Translations under genes and position numbers: made by a program
Notes under the pieces: generated by a model
Told to the model about the DNA's origin: nothing
Seen by the model: the letters and a program-made list of their open reading frames with translations, nothing else
Databases searched by the model: none
Assembly: GCA_002299885.1 (NCBI GenBank)
Contig: DBOB01000031.1
Span: forward strand, 166,468 to 230,467
Direction: 5' to 3'
Length of the DNA: 64,000 nt
From: Sediminibacterium sp. UBA657
GTDB taxonomy: Bacteria; Bacteroidota; Bacteroidia; Chitinophagales; Chitinophagaceae
Shown: piece after piece, positions 1-8,633 of the stretch
Numbering within the stretch: the first letter of the stretch is position 1
How the letters are laid out: every line of letters starts with the position of its first letter

Positions 1-729
1 CTACCCGATCCTCAAATGAAGTCCATGGTGCCAGAGTTTAGAACAGATAAATTTGAATTAATTTTTAATGAGAATGTAAGCTTATTTAGATCAGTGGTAG
101 ATGAAGAAGCACCAGATCCGTTTGCAAATGCTGGTGGTGGAGGCGGTGGCAGTATGCGTTTTAACTTTAGAATGCCATCTGCAAATACCTACACGGACTT
201 AGCAAAACAAATGCAATACGAGGGACGTGAATTTTTTGAAAAAGAATTTTTAATTGTAGATTCTTTGAAGCAATACAAATGGAAATTATCTGAAGAAACT
301 AAAACCATTGCAAAGCAATTATGCAAGAAAGCCACTACAATGGTTACTGCACCTCAGATGCGTATGCGAGTAAGTATTGGAGGCCCTGGCAACAATTCAG
401 ATACAACAGCGAATACACCAAGGGCACCTAAAGAAACTGAATTAGTAGTTTGGTATGCAGAAGGTATCCCAGTATCATTTGGTCCAGAGGGTTATAGTGG
501 ATTGCCGGGTGTTATTATGGAGATAGATCAAGACAATGGGTCTAACGTGATGACTGCGGTTGAAGTGAGTACCAAGTATCCAAAAAAAGAATTGGTTGCA
601 CCAAGTAAAGGTGAGAAAATGAATAGAGCACAGTTCCAAGAAAATATGATGAAGTTAATGCAGGATATGCAAAGAGGCGGCGGTATTAGAATGGGAGGCA
701 GTGCAATTAGAATTGGTGGCGGAAATTAA
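1..729 (+). CDS. GLPGLI family protein, 5' end cut by window edge
   Basis: The reading frame is open from the first base, so the start lies outside the window; the first visible ATG (position 16) is internal. The visible part is about 240 residues and carries the name-giving motif as GLPGV in the stretch GYSGLPGVIMEI, followed by a Lys-rich segment and a Gly-rich tail. GLPGLI proteins are exported Bacteroidota proteins of unknown function, often close to TonB-dependent receptors, as here (convergent neighbour). A run of six glycines near visible residue 42 looks like a flexible linker. The family assignment rests on the motif and general composition. No enzymatic role can be stated. Confidence 0.8.
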   Translation, partial: LPDPQMKSMVPEFRTDKFELIFNENVSLFRSVVDEEAPDPFANAGGGGGGSMRFNFRMPSANTYTDLAKQMQYEGREFFEKEFLIVDSLKQYKWKLSEETKTIAKQLCKKATTMVTAPQMRMRVSIGGPGNNSDTTANTPRAPKETELVVWYAEGIPVSFGPEGYSGLPGVIMEIDQDNGSNVMTAVEVSTKYPKKELVAPSKGEKMNRAQFQENMMKLMQDMQRGGGIRMGGSAIRIGGGN

Positions 730-764
730 TCATCCTATAATAATAGAGATTATATATAAAAAAA

Positions 765-789
765 GGGACGCGGTTGCGTCCCTTTTTTT
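765..789. terminator. Bidirectional intrinsic terminator
   Basis: A perfect 7-bp GC-rich stem (GGGACGC/GCGTCCC, 765-771 and 776-782) has a GGTT loop. Seven A lie on the left and seven T on the right, so it can stop both the GLPGLI gene and the convergent receptor gene. The T-run overlaps the last codon of the receptor gene. Confidence 0.9.
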
Positions 790-2863
790 ATGGAATGATG
801 TTCCATCTCCATCCTAATGCAATTGTCCTATTATCTCCTAAATAATAAGCGTAGGCATTGTTACCTCGCACACTAAAGTTTTTTGTCGCCATGCTGGCAT
901 AAAATTGATCCGTCAGGTTTAAACATTGTAACCAAAATTCATGTTTTTTCATGCTGTAATTTACTCGAAGGTTCAGCACATCAAAACCAGAGTAGCGAGT
1001 AGCGTTGATCTCGTCCATAAAATAACCAGACTGGTGTTGCCATTCTAAGGATGAACTTAAAGCTTTATTCCATTGACTTAATACAGTAAGGTTACTAAAA
1101 AAACGAGGTGCGGCTACCATTTCTTTATTGCTAATATCTGTTCCCTTTAAAATTGTATTCACATAGAGGTGTTTTGCATTGCTGCCATTAAAGTTGATCT
1201 GAAATAATTTGCTAAAATTATATTTCACTTGGTATTCTATCCCATAGTGTTTTGTTTGACCTGTATTTTGATTCAGGTTTACGCCATCTGCTTGTCGGAC
1301 TGAAATAATTTCATTGTGGCCATTCAATTGGTATAAGGACCATTCGATATAACCATTAGGTATGCTTATCCAAGAGCCAATTTCATAGTTTGAAAAACTT
1401 TGTGGCAATAAATACGGAACACGAATAGCATTGTAGATTTCGGTGATTTGAGGTGGGACAAAACCATTACTAAAATTTAAGTAGCCACCCCAATTGAGTT
1501 CATTGTAGGTTAAGCCAATTTTAGGCGCCCAATTGGTGAATACATTATTTGAAGAGGGTGTTCCAGTGGCTAATTTATTTTTAAACTGGTAATCAAATCG
1601 GTCATACCTCAATGTAGCATTGACACGTAGACGATTGGTAATTGGTTGAATCCAATTAAAATAAACTGCTTTATTGTAAATGGTTGTTTGATAGTTGGTA
1701 ATTAAACTGTCAATGGCTTTTCTAGTATAGCTTGTAAATTTATTGATGTTTGTGTCTTTAAAGATATCAATGTAGCTGGCTACTAAGCTTTGTTGAGTCA
1801 CATCCATGTAGCCACCTATTAAAATTTTTGATTTTAATTTTTTCAAATTAATCTGATGTTGTAAATCAAAAACATAGGCATCAAAACGATTTGAATTAAT
1901 CTGTCCTCTAAATTTTGTAGGATTGGAACTTGCAGCAATTAAATAGGCTGGATTTTGACCCATTGTATTGCCTCGGTATAAAAGGTTCACAGTTGTTTTT
2001 TGTGTTGTACTCCATGTGTAAGTAATATTTTGTCTGATACGAACCAAGTCCAATTTTCTATACGTAAAGCTTTGTTGGGTACTATAGTTTCTTGCCTGAA
2101 ATTTTAAGCTATCCACCGTTCCTGTCATTTGACCATCATAATGAATGTATTGCAGTTGTTGATACCCTGTCCACTTTTCTTTAAACGTAAAATCTCTTTT
2201 AAGGCTAAAGGCAGTTTTCGTATAATCGCTGTATTCAAGTAGTCCATTTTTTTGTCCAATCTGACTTAGGTTGGCAGACCAGCCAGATTTTTTTCCGGCT
2301 TTATTCCATGCTAAATCAGTTTTTAAAAGTCCATTGTTATTAATGTGGTTGCTAATAGAAAGTTGATTTTTTGTGGGTCTTGGTGCATGTATAAAATTTA
2401 CCACTCCACCAATCGCTTCTGCACCATATAAGGCCGAGGCGGGCCCTTTGATTACCTCTATTTGTTGAATGGCGGCTGTATTGATTTCGATGAGCGCATT
2501 GTTACTAAATAAACCACTTGTTCTTATTGGCAATCCGTCTTCTAAGTATAGGTACAAGCCTTTTAAAGAAACAGGTTGTCGTATTGACATCATGTGCTGT
2601 TCGTTCCCAATGGTGGGCATAAAGACACCACTTACTTTATTCAATAAAAAATCTAATCTTACTGCTTTGGCTTCCTGAATCTGCTGCTTACCCAACACAC
2701 TTATCGCAATGGGTGATTCAATTCTTTTCTCCTTTGATTTATTGGCTGTCACAATCACCGTTTGCAAACTACTATCAGATAGCTGTGTAGATTTTACTTG
2801 ACTTAAGGCTAGAAGGGGTGTTGAAAGCGATAAAAAAAGAAATAATTTGAAATGAATTTGCAT
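788..2863 (-). CDS. TonB-dependent outer-membrane receptor
   Basis: 691 residues with a signal peptide (about 1-22), a TonB-box-like stretch (LQTVIVTA) near residue 35, a plug domain to about residue 165 that includes the VIKGPASALYGAEAIGGVVNFI-type signature, then a 22-strand-barrel-sized C-terminal part. Such receptors import a scarce ligand (siderophore, haem, cobalamin or oligomer) across the outer membrane using TonB energy. There is no N-terminal carboxypeptidase-like domain, so it is not SusC-type. It stands alone, divergent from an M24 peptidase-like gene 51 bp away. The substrate is not predictable from sequence. Confidence 0.9.
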   Translation of the reverse strand: MQIHFKLFLFLSLSTPLLALSQVKSTQLSDSSLQTVIVTANKSKEKRIESPIAISVLGKQQIQEAKAVRLDFLLNKVSGVFMPTIGNEQHMMSIRQPVSLKGLYLYLEDGLPIRTSGLFSNNALIEINTAAIQQIEVIKGPASALYGAEAIGGVVNFIHAPRPTKNQLSISNHINNNGLLKTDLAWNKAGKKSGWSANLSQIGQKNGLLEYSDYTKTAFSLKRDFTFKEKWTGYQQLQYIHYDGQMTGTVDSLKFQARNYSTQQSFTYRKLDLVRIRQNITYTWSTTQKTTVNLLYRGNTMGQNPAYLIAASSNPTKFRGQINSNRFDAYVFDLQHQINLKKLKSKILIGGYMDVTQQSLVASYIDIFKDTNINKFTSYTRKAIDSLITNYQTTIYNKAVYFNWIQPITNRLRVNATLRYDRFDYQFKNKLATGTPSSNNVFTNWAPKIGLTYNELNWGGYLNFSNGFVPPQITEIYNAIRVPYLLPQSFSNYEIGSWISIPNGYIEWSLYQLNGHNEIISVRQADGVNLNQNTGQTKHYGIEYQVKYNFSKLFQINFNGSNAKHLYVNTILKGTDISNKEMVAAPRFFSNLTVLSQWNKALSSSLEWQHQSGYFMDEINATRYSGFDVLNLRVNYSMKKHEFWLQCLNLTDQFYASMATKNFSVRGNNAYAYYLGDNRTIALGWRWNIIP

Positions 2864-2914
2864 AGATGCAAATTTAGTAGTTAATTTATTCTAGATTCAA
2901 TATTATCCAATTTA

Positions 2915-4210
2915 ATGATTGATCATATGAAAGGTTTTACAATTGCAACCACCATCTTCTTTTTTGTGTTTAGTGCTCAGGCACAAGTATTGTCTGTAAA
3001 AGAACAAGCTGTCACCATCAATGAGGTATTGACAGACAGAATCGATAATTTATTGCCTAAGTTAATGGACGAAGCCAAGATAGATTGTTGGGTTATTATT
3101 TCAAGAGAATACAATGAAGATCCCATTTTAAAAACTTTTTTACCTGCAGAATGGCTTTCTGCAAGAAGAACTACCATGCTTGTTTTTTATAGAGATAAAA
3201 AAAATGAAAGCATTCATAGTTACGCTATAGCTAGATACCAGGTTGGCAAGCGTATTCAAGCTGCGTGGAATCCCGAAAAAGAGCCTAATCAATGGAAGGC
3301 GCTTTCAAAGCTCATTGACAGTTTAAACCCCAATCAAATTGCTTTAAATACTTCAAAAGATTATGGGCATGCAGATGGGTTGCATCATACAGAATTCAAT
3401 GAACTTAATAATGCCATGTCACCTAATCTTCTCAAAAAAATTGTATCAGCAGAAAAACTAGGTGTTGCTTGGCTTGAGACTAGAACCGAAAAAGAAATGA
3501 CCTTTTATCCAACATTACTTGCAATCAGTCATCAAATCATTAAAGAAGGCTTTAGCAATAAAGTGATTCAACCTAATAAAACAACCACGAAAGATTTGGT
3601 TTGGTGGTTTCGACAAAAAGTAAGCGATCTTGGTTTATCAACTTGGTTTCATCCATCTGTTGAAATTCAAAGAAGAGAAAGCAACGAAAAAGATGCTATT
3701 ATTCGCCGCGGTGATCTATTACATGTAGACTTTGGTATCAGCTATTTAAGACTCAATTCAGATGTGCAAGAGCATGCTTATGTTTTATTACCAAATGAAA
3801 CGACAGTACCTGCAAAATTAGTTGCAGCATTTAATAAGACCAATAGACTACAAGATATTTTAACTTCTAATTTTAAAACTGGCAGAACCGGAAATGAAAT
3901 TTTAGCTGCTTCTATTCAACAGGCAAAAGCAGAAGGTATACAACCAAGTATCTATACGCATCCAATTGGATTTCATGGCCATGCTGCAGGCACCACAATA
4001 GGCATGTGGGATATGCAACAAGGCGTGCCAGGCTCGGGCGATTATGCGATGCGACCAAATACTTGTTACTCGATTGAACTCAATGCCACACACACTATTG
4101 CGGGATGGAATAGACCTGTAAGAATTGCATTAGAACAAAATGGCTGTTATAATGGATCAAGTTTTGATTACCTCGATGGCCGTCAAAAAACAATACTTTT
4201 AATTCAATAA
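2915..4210 (+). CDS. Exported M24-family (pita-bread) peptidase-like protein
   Basis: 431 residues. A signal peptide ends near residue 24 (…SAQAQ). The second ATG (2927, residue 5) gives a more typical signal and may be the true start. The C-terminal half has the M24 fold signature with candidate metal ligands Asp272 (HVDFG), Asp283, His349 or His354, Glu388 (YSIELNAT) and Glu407 (IALEQNG), so the dinuclear metal site looks complete. Family members are aminopeptidases P, prolidases or methionine aminopeptidases; an exported Xaa-Pro peptidase role is inferred. The N-terminal half resembles the creatinase-N region only weakly. A strong terminator follows directly. Confidence 0.82.
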   Translation: MIDHMKGFTIATTIFFFVFSAQAQVLSVKEQAVTINEVLTDRIDNLLPKLMDEAKIDCWVIISREYNEDPILKTFLPAEWLSARRTTMLVFYRDKKNESIHSYAIARYQVGKRIQAAWNPEKEPNQWKALSKLIDSLNPNQIALNTSKDYGHADGLHHTEFNELNNAMSPNLLKKIVSAEKLGVAWLETRTEKEMTFYPTLLAISHQIIKEGFSNKVIQPNKTTTKDLVWWFRQKVSDLGLSTWFHPSVEIQRRESNEKDAIIRRGDLLHVDFGISYLRLNSDVQEHAYVLLPNETTVPAKLVAAFNKTNRLQDILTSNFKTGRTGNEILAASIQQAKAEGIQPSIYTHPIGFHGHAAGTTIGMWDMQQGVPGSGDYAMRPNTCYSIELNATHTIAGWNRPVRIALEQNGCYNGSSFDYLDGRQKTILLIQ

Positions 4211-4215
4211 AAAAA

Positions 4216-4242
4216 GGCGCTACTTAAGTAGCGCCTTTTTTT
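4216..4242. terminator. Bidirectional intrinsic terminator
   Basis: A perfect 20-bp palindrome (4216-4235, GGCGCTACTT/AAGTAGCGCC) is followed by seven T and preceded by a run of A. It sits between the convergent M24 peptidase and PiT transporter genes. Confidence 0.9.
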
Positions 4243-4276
4243 ATATCAATCCTTTATCTTCTATTCGATTTTTATA

Positions 4277-6001
4277 TTATCCCAAAAAGAATTTAACAAT
4301 AAAATAAGTGATTGCAGCAAGTACAGAACTCACTGGAATTGTTAATATCCATGCCCATAATAAATTAGTGGTCACGCCCCATCTAACTGCACTTAATCTT
4401 TTTGTTGCACCAACACCAATAATGGATCCAGTGATGGTATGTGTAGTAGAAACTGGAATACCCATTTGACCTGTAAAGAACAAGGTAAATGCACCAGCTG
4501 TTTCAGCAGCAACACCTTCAAGCGGGGTTACTTTGGTGATTTTAGACCCCATTGTTTTAACAATTTTCCATCCACCACTCATGGTACCCATACCAATAGC
4601 CAAATAACATGCTACCGGAACCCAAGTTGGGAGTGATGCAAAGTCTTGTATTGAACCACTTGCAATTAACGCAGCTCCAATGATACCCATTACTTTTTGT
4701 GCATCATTACCACCGTGACCAATACTAAAAGCAGCAGAACTAAATAACTGTAATTTTTTGAACATATTCCCAACCGTTAAAGCAGTCGGAGTTTTAATTT
4801 TCTCAACATATAAATAAATCAAAATAAATATAAGTGCAGCTCCAAAAATACCATTTACAATCATGGTGTTATCTGCTTTATCAATCTCATCAGAAAAAAC
4901 TTTTTCGATATTGAATTTAGCAAGTTTTGCTTTTACTTTTTCGATATTTTTTGGCTGAATAGGATAAATCTGATTGATAAGGGCAACTGTAGAATCAGCA
5001 TCGATAGTGCCTGCTAAAAATAATTTTACCGGTACTTTGTATTCTTCCGTAATAATTTTTGCCTTGTTGTATTCATTTTTTGCAGAATCATTTTCTGGTG
5101 CCTTAGCTTCTAATACTAAAAAATCATTCGCGTTTCTAACTTCATCTTTTAGTTTACTTACAGCAACCAGATCCAACCAGCCACTGTCTTTTGCTACTTT
5201 TGCAATATAGTTTGCACTTGTATTATCAAAGTTTTCAATGAATGGATGTACTGAATTAAAACTAGCAGTCGCTTTTGTTAATTTCTCTTCTGTTAGCTGT
5301 AATTTTTTTAATAAAACCGTATCCCCTTCTCCATATCTTGCATTGTCTTGTATATCAGACTTCAATGCAGCTACTTCAGTTTTATATTTATCAATGCCAT
5401 AAAACTTTTGCGCATTTTCATTCATTTTACTATTCTCAAAATAGTCAAACAAAAAAGCAGTCAACAAGGTAGTGACTACAATGATGGCTATACGGTACCA
5501 AATATTACGCATGATAGTCACAACAGTGATGAACATAGAAGTTACAATACCAATCAATGGCGCCAAAAAGATAAATAGGATGGTTTTAATAATGGTATCA
5601 GCATCTACAATCTTTGCCCAAGAAAAGTTGATTCCTTTTATTGAAAGCGCATGCGCAATGGCTGCTCCAGCAAATCCGCCAATTAAAGTGTGAGAAGAGG
5701 AAGAAGGAATACCATACCACCAAGTTAGTAAGTTCCAAAAAATAGCTGCTAATAATCCAGAAAAAATCACAGGAAGTGTAATAAACTCTTTATAAACTGT
5801 TTTACTAATGGAGTTTGCAACTGCATGGTCTTTAAAAATCCAGAATGCCACTGTATTGAACAATGCAGCCCAAAGTACCGCCTGAAATGGTGTCAATACT
5901 TTTGTTGAAACCACTGTGGCAATGGAGTTGGCAGCATCATGAAAACCATTGATATAGTCAAATATGAGCGCAAGCGCTATGATAACAATTAGTAATGTCA
6001 T
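4277..6001 (-). CDS. PiT-family inorganic phosphate transporter with large soluble insert
   Basis: 574 residues. Both halves of the inverted PiT repeat are present: GFHDAANSIAT (19-29) with GIPSSSSHTLIGG (97-109), and GHGGNDAQKVMG (428-439) with GIPVSTTHTITG (514-525). These are the phosphate/cation-binding signatures of this inner-membrane symporter. Between them, residues about 187-375 form a hydrophilic, Lys/Glu-rich, probably helical domain, much longer than the loop in short bacterial PiT proteins. It follows a DUF47 gene with an 11-bp gap, the usual PiT-accessory pairing, so the two are one operon. The phosphate substrate is a family-based inference. Confidence 0.93.
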   Translation of the reverse strand: MTLLIVIIALALIFDYINGFHDAANSIATVVSTKVLTPFQAVLWAALFNTVAFWIFKDHAVANSISKTVYKEFITLPVIFSGLLAAIFWNLLTWWYGIPSSSSHTLIGGFAGAAIAHALSIKGINFSWAKIVDADTIIKTILFIFLAPLIGIVTSMFITVVTIMRNIWYRIAIIVVTTLLTAFLFDYFENSKMNENAQKFYGIDKYKTEVAALKSDIQDNARYGEGDTVLLKKLQLTEEKLTKATASFNSVHPFIENFDNTSANYIAKVAKDSGWLDLVAVSKLKDEVRNANDFLVLEAKAPENDSAKNEYNKAKIITEEYKVPVKLFLAGTIDADSTVALINQIYPIQPKNIEKVKAKLAKFNIEKVFSDEIDKADNTMIVNGIFGAALIFILIYLYVEKIKTPTALTVGNMFKKLQLFSSAAFSIGHGGNDAQKVMGIIGAALIASGSIQDFASLPTWVPVACYLAIGMGTMSGGWKIVKTMGSKITKVTPLEGVAAETAGAFTLFFTGQMGIPVSTTHTITGSIIGVGATKRLSAVRWGVTTNLLWAWILTIPVSSVLAAITYFIVKFFLG

Positions 6002-6012
6002 TGTAAATTAAA

Positions 6013-6660
6013 TTAAGCGTACTTGATGATAATAGACTCAACCACATTAGCGACATCTTCTATTTTGTCGGTTGCGATTTCAAGTACCTGGTAGATCTCT
6101 CTTTTTTTAATTACTTCTTTAAAATCATTTTCTTGCTCAAATAATTTTTCAATACTCATGTCAAAAATATCATCTGCCTGATTCTCAATACTGTTGATTT
6201 TGATCATTGCATCTGTCATCTCCTTGATATTCTTCATATTGCGTAAGCCTAAAACAACTTTCTTAGTCTCTTGAGTTCCTTGTAAAACCAATTCTGCAAG
6301 TTTATGAATACCAGTATCATTTGGGTTTACCTTATAAAAATTAATTTTTTTAGCAGAAGCGTAAATATAATCGGCAATATCATCTAATGAGGTGGCTAAG
6401 TAGTGAATGTCCTCTCTATCAAAGGGCGTAATGAAGTTTCTACCTAATTCAGTAAAAATACTATGGGTTAAGTCATCATTTTTGTGTTCTAAATTCTCTA
6501 TTTGAGCTAAAATATTGGCTCTTACATCTACATCTGGTTCATTTACCATTTCTTTCAATTTGATACCCATTTCGTTTACGTGTTCAGCTACTTCTTCAAA
6601 AAGTTGAAAGAAAACCCTGTCTTTTGGCAAAAAAATCTTCATGATTGAGTTAAAATCCAT
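6013..6660 (-). CDS. DUF47 (PhoU-like) phosphate transport accessory protein
   Basis: 215 residues, cytoplasmic and all-helical in character, with the PhoU-like acidic/hydrophobic heptads of DUF47 (for example DREDIHYLATSLDDIADYIY around 79-98 and IEDVANVVESII near the C-terminus). DUF47 proteins are encoded next to PiT transporters and are thought to modulate them. Here it is the first gene of the two-gene operon, 11 bp before the transporter. The acidic residues fit the metal-cluster-binding E/DxxxD motifs of PhoU relatives. Confidence 0.93.
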   Translation of the reverse strand: MDFNSIMKIFLPKDRVFFQLFEEVAEHVNEMGIKLKEMVNEPDVDVRANILAQIENLEHKNDDLTHSIFTELGRNFITPFDREDIHYLATSLDDIADYIYASAKKINFYKVNPNDTGIHKLAELVLQGTQETKKVVLGLRNMKNIKEMTDAMIKINSIENQADDIFDMSIEKLFEQENDFKEVIKKREIYQVLEIATDKIEDVANVVESIIIKYA

Positions 6661-7010
6661 AAAATAAAATTTGATAATGTGTGAGTTTGTAAATTTCCTT
6701 CAATTTCCGCTAATGAGGGGTATGCCTATATTACGAAATTGTTAACAAAGGGGGTATTTATGGCTGGTAGAAGAGGCCCAAGTATTGAATAATGGTGCAT
6801 TGTTGGTTTAAATGAAAAGGGGAGCTGGTTACCCGGCTCCCCTGTAAAATCCATAGCTTTCCCCCAAAAGCTGAAACGAAAATCAGATAATTGAAATTAA
6901 ATAAAAACGATTAGGTAAATAATTGGGTAAGGTAATAGGTTATTTCTTATTTTTATATAGAATTTCCTTATATACAATAAGTTAATTTCCTATTAAATAA
7001 TTGATTTACA
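6661..7010. other. 350-bp intergenic region with two hairpins
   Basis: No convincing ORF. It contains a strong hairpin with a 10-bp stem at 6819-6828/6833-6842 (one G-T wobble, loop TTAC) that lacks a following T-run on the plus strand, so it is not a typical terminator in that direction. A second, 6-bp hairpin lies at 6855-6860/6867-6872 with loop CCCCCA. The remaining 130 bp before the downstream ATG are very AT-rich. Promoters for the divergent DUF47/PiT operon and for the plus-strand gene must lie here. The hairpins may form a structured 5' leader of the latter. Confidence 0.5.
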
Positions 7011-8414
7011 ATGATTTATAAAAATTTAAAAATAATTGCTCTTTTAGCATTTTTATTACAAATTAATCAAACTTCGGCTCAATTTGTGCCTTGCGAAAGG
7101 TCATATACTGTGTTTTTTAACCCATTATTGCAAAAAATAAATGACTTTTCTGACTTTAATGGAAATATCATCCTTAGTAGAAGCTCAAATATTTTGCCTT
7201 TATCTGGCACTTCATTTGCGGCTAATGCTCAAGAACTGATCAAGCATAATGGCAAAATTTACATTTTTTTAGCTCAAACAGGCTTTATTTTTCAGATGTC
7301 CGAGCCTCAAGGGGATAGTGTGGTATTTAGAAAAATTGACAATACCATTAATATCAATTACAATATTAACTGTACCAATTTCATTTATAAGGGTCAAATC
7401 TATAATTACGGCGGATATGGGTTCTGGAATAAGACCGGACACCTAAGAAAGTTTAACACGGTAGATATGGAATGGGATATTCAACCTACTAATATCGAAG
7501 TGTTCACTGCCGATTACGAATGGTTCTCGCCATCAGAAGGAAGATTGTATGTGCCTTTCCAAAAGATAGAGAACAAGGCCCTAAAAGATCCAAAAAGTTA
7601 TAAAGGGGTGTTTGAGTATACCAGCTATTATTTAGATCTTAAAACCGCCGATTGGATTAAAATAGGCAAAGTGTCACCTGAATTAATCAAGCTTATTGAT
7701 CAAAAAAATAACTATGGGGTTTACCCACACGACAATGGTCGTTTATTTTTAATTAATGATGAAGCCCACTTATTTGATTATAAAGAGAATAAAATATACA
7801 AATCAAAAAGAGCAGATCTAAATCAATTTTTTATTCGCAATGGTGCTGATTTAACTGTGTTTTTTTACAAAGGGAAGTACTATAAATATCAACAGGGTCT
7901 ACAAACATTCAAAACCTGGGATTTTAATTTAAATGACTTTGAACTTTTAAATTTTCCAATTTGGGGCAATGACTACATGACCTTAATTTTTGTTTTAGCA
8001 ATTTGCTTGGTTGTTATCCTAATTATTTTCTTTATAAGGTTATTTAAACAAAGTGTAAAAAAGAGAATTGAAAATGCGCAATTAAAAGTATTGAAAACAA
8101 AAACAATGAACCAGGCTTTTACTGAAACTGAAATAAGCCTAATTCAATTATTGATTAATGCGAGTGGCGCTAAACAAAATATAGAAATTGCTGAAATCAA
8201 CCGTGTATTGGGCATTAAAGATAAAAACCTGGGTTTACAGAAAAAAGTAAGAAGCGATGTGATTAATGCGATTAATGATAAATATACTTTCATTACCCAA
8301 GGTGAAATTAATTTAATAGCGAGTATTCGTAAAGAGGATGATAAAAGATTCTATGAATACTTTATTGTTCCAACAGAAGTGAAGACTGCACAAAAATTGA
8401 TTGAAAAAAATTAA
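7011..8414 (+). CDS. Single-span membrane protein with Kelch-like exterior and cytoplasmic tail of possible regulatory function
   Basis: 467 residues. Signal peptide about 1-23. Residues 24-318 form an exported beta-rich part with Kelch-like units (for example IYNYGGYGFWNKTGHLRKFN). A single transmembrane helix lies at about 322-345. A basic, helical cytoplasmic tail (346-467) has a stretch resembling a winged-helix transcriptional domain: TETEISLIQLLI…IEIAEINRVLGI near 371-402. The architecture suggests an exterior sensor coupled to an interior output domain, but I do not recognise a named family and the DNA-binding idea is inference. It is monocistronic, with a terminator after it and a structured leader before it. 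Confidence 0.6.
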   Translation: MIYKNLKIIALLAFLLQINQTSAQFVPCERSYTVFFNPLLQKINDFSDFNGNIILSRSSNILPLSGTSFAANAQELIKHNGKIYIFLAQTGFIFQMSEPQGDSVVFRKIDNTININYNINCTNFIYKGQIYNYGGYGFWNKTGHLRKFNTVDMEWDIQPTNIEVFTADYEWFSPSEGRLYVPFQKIENKALKDPKSYKGVFEYTSYYLDLKTADWIKIGKVSPELIKLIDQKNNYGVYPHDNGRLFLINDEAHLFDYKENKIYKSKRADLNQFFIRNGADLTVFFYKGKYYKYQQGLQTFKTWDFNLNDFELLNFPIWGNDYMTLIFVLAICLVVILIIFFIRLFKQSVKKRIENAQLKVLKTKTMNQAFTETEISLIQLLINASGAKQNIEIAEINRVLGIKDKNLGLQKKVRSDVINAINDKYTFITQGEINLIASIRKEDDKRFYEYFIVPTEVKTAQKLIEKN

Positions 8415-8437
8415 GTCGTAATACTACATTTAAAAAG

Positions 8438-8467
8438 GATAGGGCTGCCAAAGCTCTATCATTTTTT
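8438..8467 (+). terminator. Intrinsic terminator
   Basis: A 9-bp stem with one G-T wobble (8438-8446/8452-8460) and loop GCCAA is followed by ATTTTTT. It closes the membrane-sensor gene upstream. Confidence 0.85.
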
Positions 8468-8518
8468 GTTTAAAGTTTTTTCAATTATCGTATTGCAAAA
8501 ATCATCAAATTTTGTTGC

Positions 8519-8539
8519 ATGCAGTAGTGCATTTTTTTT
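8519..8539 (+). promoter_or_regulatory. Short hairpin plus T-run in receptor leader (possible attenuator)
   Basis: ATGCA-GTAG-TGCAT (8519-8532) followed by a run of eight T up to 8539. It lies 95 bp before the receptor start and about 50 bp after the proper terminator of the previous gene. It is weak (5 bp, AT-rich), so it may be a backup terminator or chance. Confidence 0.3.
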
Positions 8540-8633
8540 ATGTCATCTGAATGTCAAATTATACGCATTGGGATGCAATTAATAGCGATGGCTATGATAG
8601 GACTGGAATGGAAGTTTGACCTTTGCGTCCTGA

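Noticed and set aside
5275..5693. Three overlapping plus-strand ORFs inside the PiT gene
   Set aside because: Shadows of the minus-strand transporter; no family pattern and poor codon use.
8540..8633. Cobalamin or other riboswitch before the HmuR-like receptor
   Set aside because: No B12-box-like or other recognisable riboswitch core is present.
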